In this document: positions 59,268 through 64,000 of the stretch, piece after piece
Layout: each line of letters opens with the position of its first letter
How positions within the stretch are numbered: position 1 is the first letter of the stretch
Origin: Ascarosepion bandense
Lineage: Eukaryota > Mollusca > Cephalopoda > Sepiida > Sepiidae
NCBI GenBank assembly: GCA_037127315.1
Contig: JBBBDQ010000915.1
Span: 79,501-143,500, forward strand
Reading direction: 5' to 3'
Length of the DNA stretch: 64,000 nucleotides
The notes under the pieces: model-generated
What the model was told of the DNA's origin: nothing
Databases searched by the model: none
Seen by the model: the letters and a program-made list of their open reading frames with translations, nothing else
Made by a program: the position numbers and the translations under genes

Positions 59268-59525
59268 ACATAAATCTGAATGCGTATTGGAATAAGCGAA
59301 AGTAGCCTCCCAGAATCTAAGCAAATAATTAAAAAACAGGAAAATTATGTTAAACCACCCAAGAGGAAAGGATTGCTACGTAATAAGACTATTTCTGTAT
59401 GGCAGTGTATTCTAGACACTAGATAGTAAGGGTAAAAACATTGCTTAAAGCGAAAGAAATCGAGGAGAGCTATGACCGCCATGTCTTAAAACGAATAGAG
59501 GGCATAAATAGGAAGACATAACTTT
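59268..59525 (+). mobile_element. LINE fragment R3
   Basis: GAATGCGTATTGGAATAAGC, then CTCCCAGAATCTAAGC, corresponds to the RIGIGKAAFQKL-type block that in R1 precedes the R2-equivalent part. It therefore belongs to a separate copy placed after R2, in the same orientation. Confidence 0.5.
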
Positions 59526-59529
59526 TCTA

Positions 59530-61075
59530 TTTTGCTACAATGTGGAAACATTTCTAACTAGCTATATATATATTTCAAACATTTACAGCTAAAACGTGCC
59601 ACATCTACACAGGTGCTAACTATGCTCAATTTCTTTGTATTCTACTGGTACAGAAGGTCCATTTAGACTGCGTCTTCCAAAGAGCTGATAATTGTGGAAC
59701 AGACTCTTGAGATGTTGCTTATCCTATTCTTGTCCAGAATCAACCATTATTTATCATACATATCCTTGTAAACAGTACTTCTAACCTTCTCCATTCGGGA
59801 ACAAACTAACTTGTGGCTCTTGGGCCTTGTACTGGATGAACAATTGCTTAAAAGTTAGACACCAGTCGTCTATGCCGTCTATGTTACTTTTGCAAATCAG
59901 CTTCATCAAATCATAACTTCTCTTGCGTGTTCGGCTTGATTAGACTTTGCGTCGACATCTGCTTAATAAATACACACGACATCCTCAGATGACGCCCTGC
60001 TATTCTCTTCACTTGTCTCCCATGAACGCCATTAACATTTTGCTGTTTATACCTGAGTATTGTTTTTTTTCTCCTGTACTCACATTGTTGTAGCAAGAGC
60101 ATCAAATGAGAGTTAAAATGTGATTAATAAAAAAATCGTTGATTTCCTAATAACTGTGTCTGGCTACAAATGCCAGCATGTCTGAGCAACTTCTTTCATT
60201 TGGACATCGGATTTAAAGACAAGAAAGAAAAAGAATTATCAAGCTACAATGTTACATATCTCTTGAAAATTCCAAAGTAATGCATTCAACAGGTTGATAC
60301 CAGCTTGGTTGAGATAAGGATTTTCATACATCAAATTAACTTTCGTGTGTAATCATGTTCAAACAATAAAAATCAATTGAAAAACATTACAAAAAAGTAT
60401 TAATGAATCGATGCTGGTTATAATATGAATTGCTATTCATGGAATGTTTCCTACTTGTGAATATTGAATTTCTGACGTCTTTTGGCCAAAAGAAATTTCA
60501 GTAAATTTCCAAACGCAAGAGATATGCAATCAGCTCTCTCAGATTTTTCGTGATACCTTCAGGGTAGCAATGTTTGTCTACAACTAACTTAAATAGTTTT
60601 TGAATATTTCAGAGAGTAATCTTCTAGATCAATCTGCTATATATATATAATTGAGAAAGAGAAATCACGTCATCAAAACCCATCTGCCTTCAGCGTGGTC
60701 TGTCGAAAGGAGCTGTACTGTGTTGGTGGTGGTTGTTCCATAGACGTCCAATTCGGAGACTAATAAAACCTGAGGTCTGTTTGCTGTTTCTTTCGTAAAC
60801 TTTAACACAAATTGCGTGTTATTAGTAGTTTCGAAATGTGAGAAAACCTGTCTAGGATAAGGAAAACTATGAATTCAAACCAGATTGAAGTCTCGCTATT
60901 GCACAATATGTGGACTTGTACGCGAATCACTAACGGACCTGAGGAGCCACATACGGCACAAACATATAAGCTGAACGTGGTTGTTGGATCCTCATACGTC
61001 AAAATCGAAGAGAAAGTATAAAAATAAGAGTTTCTTTTATTGATAAGAAAATAATTCTAAATTTCATATACAGCA
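59530..61075. other. Intergenic DNA
   Basis: No gene or repeat recognised. Confidence 0.5.
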
Positions 61076-61078
61076 AAG

Positions 61079-61145
<67 letters not shown>
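61079..61145. repeat. (TA)n(TG)n microsatellite
   Basis: (TA)n to about 61103, then (TG)n to 61145. Confidence 0.95.
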
Positions 61146-61147
<2 letters not shown>

Positions 61148-61149
61148 CA

Positions 61150-61755
61150 AAATGCTTTTACAAACATTAGAGACGACTTCTTTACAACAAAAAGGACATA
61201 TCTCTATATAGACATGTCAACAAATCGTACGTCTTTAATTTATTAAGGTTTAAATCGACACTCTTAAATATACAGTCCAGATGCAATTCAAAATTACTTA
61301 TTGCCGTAGTTTGTGGTGCCTTAGAAAAAAATCTCAGTAACGTGACGATAAACAGTGACAAAGTTGGGTGACTCGCCAGCCTACTGTCTTGAAATACAAT
61401 CTGATATACCCGTGCTGCCTCATGTGCCTTACCATTCGTGCGACCTTATCTATAAATCATATCTGCCTTACTACGGTAAATAAATATACTGTCATTGTTA
61501 AACGGAGCACTTCTTAGTTTACTCACTACTACATACGTTCAACTTTGAAAAACTAGACACAAATGTACACCAATTACATTTGTAAAAAAATTGCAAGAGA
61601 GGCACTTCTACACAAAAATAAAATACCCTGTCCGGTAGCATCTTAGCCACCGAAACTGTGTTATTTCTCCTGAATGGCGGCTAACGAAGGCAAAGTATTG
61701 CACGTCCTCTCACATGTCCAGTCCGGTTTCAAAACAGAACTATATAAAATATCTC
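61150..61755. other. Intergenic DNA
   Basis: No gene or repeat recognised. Confidence 0.5.
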
Positions 61756-61764
61756 TGACCTATG

Positions 61765-62010
61765 GAGCAGTCAGGTAAGTGCCATACGTGATACACATCT
61801 GAGCAATCATATTTCGTATGATATATGACTGACAAGGGCAGAAGATTCTCTTGCAGTTTATTGCCATTATTCTCTGTAGTACACTGGTTGCCAACCAAGG
61901 CTACAGAATCTAATCTGCCCTACTATCAATGCAAAGCCGGGGGAGAAACGACAGATAAATGCTTTTCTCAATTTTTCGTTCTGAGACAATATCCACTGCA
62001 CCACAACGCA
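61765..62010 (-). mobile_element. SINE-A copy 10
   Basis: On the plus strand it reads GTCAGGTAAGTGCCATACGT, a decayed palindrome, then GGTTGCCAACCAAGGCTACA, GAATCTAATCTGCCCTACTA, and ends CCACTGCACCACAACGC. The part between the body and the box B is deleted, so the box B is missing. Confidence 0.8.
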
Positions 62011-62014
62011 TAAA

Positions 62015-63480
62015 ATGACGAGTGGTTATCATTGCATCTATTTGAAAAGGCTAACTTTCAAATATGTTTTGTTAATATAAGATGCCACTTCAAAAACATT
62101 TATAAATATATATTATTTTTATTAAAAACAGCTGTAATTTTTATGAAATTCATTTAAGTTTTCATTTATCACGGTTTGATATTTCAGTATATAATCTAGT
62201 TTGGTCATGATATTATTATTGTATATGCGCATAGTTCTATTCAGTTTTACCTGTCACTAAAAAAATGGTATTATTTAACGGTTCATCTGTCAACTCAGAT
62301 CAAATGCCTTAAAAAACTTTTTTTCTTAAGTAAATCTCCTCGTCATTTATTAAATTACAAAAATATCACTTAATGACTTACAACAGTAATAGTTGAAATG
62401 AGTGGCACAATTATCTAAAAGGAAAATGATGATATAACCGAAATTTTGACCATTTATACTCATAAAAGATAAACGAGTTTGCAGGTAACTTCTATTAGTA
62501 CAAGAATGTCTGATAGCAATGATTTGACTAGAAATGTCTATATTCCTGAAATTGTTTCTTAAGCGAAAGATATAACTTTTAGCTGACAGTGACCTTAATT
62601 GTTAAGACAATGTATGCTATTTGTTTCCTGTATGGAAACGAATAATTCACTATCACAAAACCCATACGGATTATCTGTAAGCGACATGCTATATTACACG
62701 CCAATGAAACGACATATATAGGGTGAGAGCTTTTTCTTCCGTTACTGATATTTGTAAAATTTGATAAATAAAAGGCAATCGATCCTTTCAAAGATATGTC
62801 TTATATGCTGAAAATATGCAGTAACGTTTGTTATTCCAAATAAGCAAATATTAGTGGACATTATTTTTTAATTTAAACAGTAATTTAAATGCTAGTAAGT
62901 TATCTTTTTAGTAGAATGTTAGGTCAAACCGATCTTATTTCAATCTTGATTTTCAGAATAACTTTATCCAAAATAATTTTTCGTTTGATTAGCGATATGT
63001 TGTTCATGCTACAACTTTCAATAATTATTCATCAGTCGTGTTACAGGGCATAAAACGTTTGTAGATAAACTTTAATAAGAAATATTTCTCTAGTCGACAT
63101 TATTGAGAATCAGAGCCTACAAAACCTTCAAACCCAGCAGTTTAAATGCATATTAAGAGTGAACGTATTTCAGTCAGTGGCATCATTCTTAATGTAAAGT
63201 TTTGTTGAAAGATAATATATGATTAGAATAGATAAAAGTTCTGTATAGCGAATAGAATTTTGTACGGCGAATAGATACGAGTGTAATAAATATTATAAAT
63301 GCCTTAAATTATTTCCATCACCTCAGTATTATCTGGCGATAACATATTCAATAAACCTAGTCACAGAGTCAGTCCCAGTAGCTCTAATATATATTCAAAC
63401 TAATCATTTTCATTCTCAATGCACGTAATTCAATATTAATCCCATGGTTCTAATACTATGCAGCGATGAATCAGCTATAA
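62015..63480. other. AT-rich intergenic DNA
   Basis: No gene or repeat recognised. Confidence 0.5.
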
Positions 63481-63483
63481 CCC

Positions 63484-63520
<37 letters not shown>
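63484..63520. repeat. (TA)n microsatellite
   Basis: Pure (TA)n tract left of the hairpin cluster at 63620-63974. Confidence 0.95.
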
Positions 63521-63522
<2 letters not shown>

Positions 63523-63619
63523 TTAAGCAGTGCTATATTTATGGGTTAAAATGATCAATATGAGGGATCAAGCGTATGTAAATATAAAAGTGTGCATTGA
63601 ATGCAACACCAGAGGCGAC

Positions 63620-63974
63620 TGACTGATTCATGCTAAAAGCAATCGTCAGGTCGCGAAAGCCGTAGAGAAAGGAGCAAGGATAACGCAGGATAAACATTGG
63701 ATCTCATTTCATGCTCTCTATTTTAAGGATGACAAAATAACTACTGGTATCGTACACATCTGACGGCCCGTCAGTTTCATTCTTAATGCAATCGCATCGC
63801 CTGACGATTGCATTTAGGATGAAACAGACTGACACTTCCACATCTGAGTATCGACTTCAAATTTAATTGAGACGCATTTCGTTCATCAGGACTTCACAGG
63901 ATTTATATTTGTCGTAACAAATTTAGTCCTATGAAGTCCTGAAGATGAATGGAACGCGTCACAACTAAACTTTT
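63620..63974. repeat. Fold-back element with nested hairpins
   Basis: Three related arms carry CGATTGCATT and GATGAAACAG (63622-63650 inverted, 63770-63793 inverted, 63800-63827 direct), so more than one pairing is possible. Next, 63858-63911 pairs with 63917-63974 over about 55 bp with mismatches (GACGCATTTCGTTCATC against GATGAATGGAACGCGTC). No coding frame is seen. It is probably a non-autonomous foldback element. Confidence 0.65.
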
Positions 63975-64000
63975 CCACGTTTTTATACAATATCCCCATT

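Overview
The window looks like non-coding DNA from a large, AT-rich, repeat-choked metazoan genome. The mix of repeats points to a mollusc, most likely a coleoid cephalopod such as an octopus. It has dozens of long (TA)n, (TG)n, (TATC)n and (TC)n microsatellites, several tRNA-headed SINE families, degenerate LINE reverse transcriptases of at least three lineages, and Tc1/mariner relics. The taxonomic call rests on recognising repeat style by eye, not on a search. I see no bacterial or organellar genes, rRNA, CRISPR array or intact multi-exon gene.

Layout. 0.6-2.7 kb: an inverted cluster of SINE-B copies, the 3' end of a Tc1-like transposon and a mariner relic. 6.1-10.4 kb: three SINE-A copies, two of them inside a duplicated ~580-bp block, with a possible solo LTR and a Tc1-like N-terminal relic between. 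10.6-15.1 kb: a 15-bp minisatellite and two adjacent minus-strand Jockey/CR1-like LINE copies; the second still shows endonuclease and reverse-transcriptase parts. 16.1-20.3 kb: more SINE-A and LINE 3' ends. 21.7-22.3 kb: a GC-richer repeat joined to a SINE-B. 25.7-27.0 kb: a near-perfect long inverted repeat (arms about 327 bp). 27.3 kb: a LINE fragment. 28-31 kb: featureless AT-rich DNA. 32.7-35.4 kb: a hairpin and a second kind of LINE on the minus strand. 37-43 kb: SINEs, possible LTRs, a tandemly duplicated GC-rich unit, a mariner relic, and a SINE-A split by a LINE insertion. 43.8-46.7 kb: SINE-C, a polypyrimidine block, and a dispersed repeat with a template-switch-like hairpin. 51.2-64 kb: mostly unique AT-rich DNA, with more SINE, LINE and hairpin elements.

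Possible host-gene signals are few. At 51.8-52.27 kb there is a promoter-like stretch (two CACGTG boxes, a CCAAT box, an ATGCAAAT octamer) ending in a short ATG exon with a GTAAGT donor. At 57.23-57.32 kb there is a 93-nt candidate internal exon. At 58.08-58.45 kb there is a single-exon 123-codon ORF with one hydrophobic segment. None is proven. The rest is best read as layered mobile-element debris and simple repeats.
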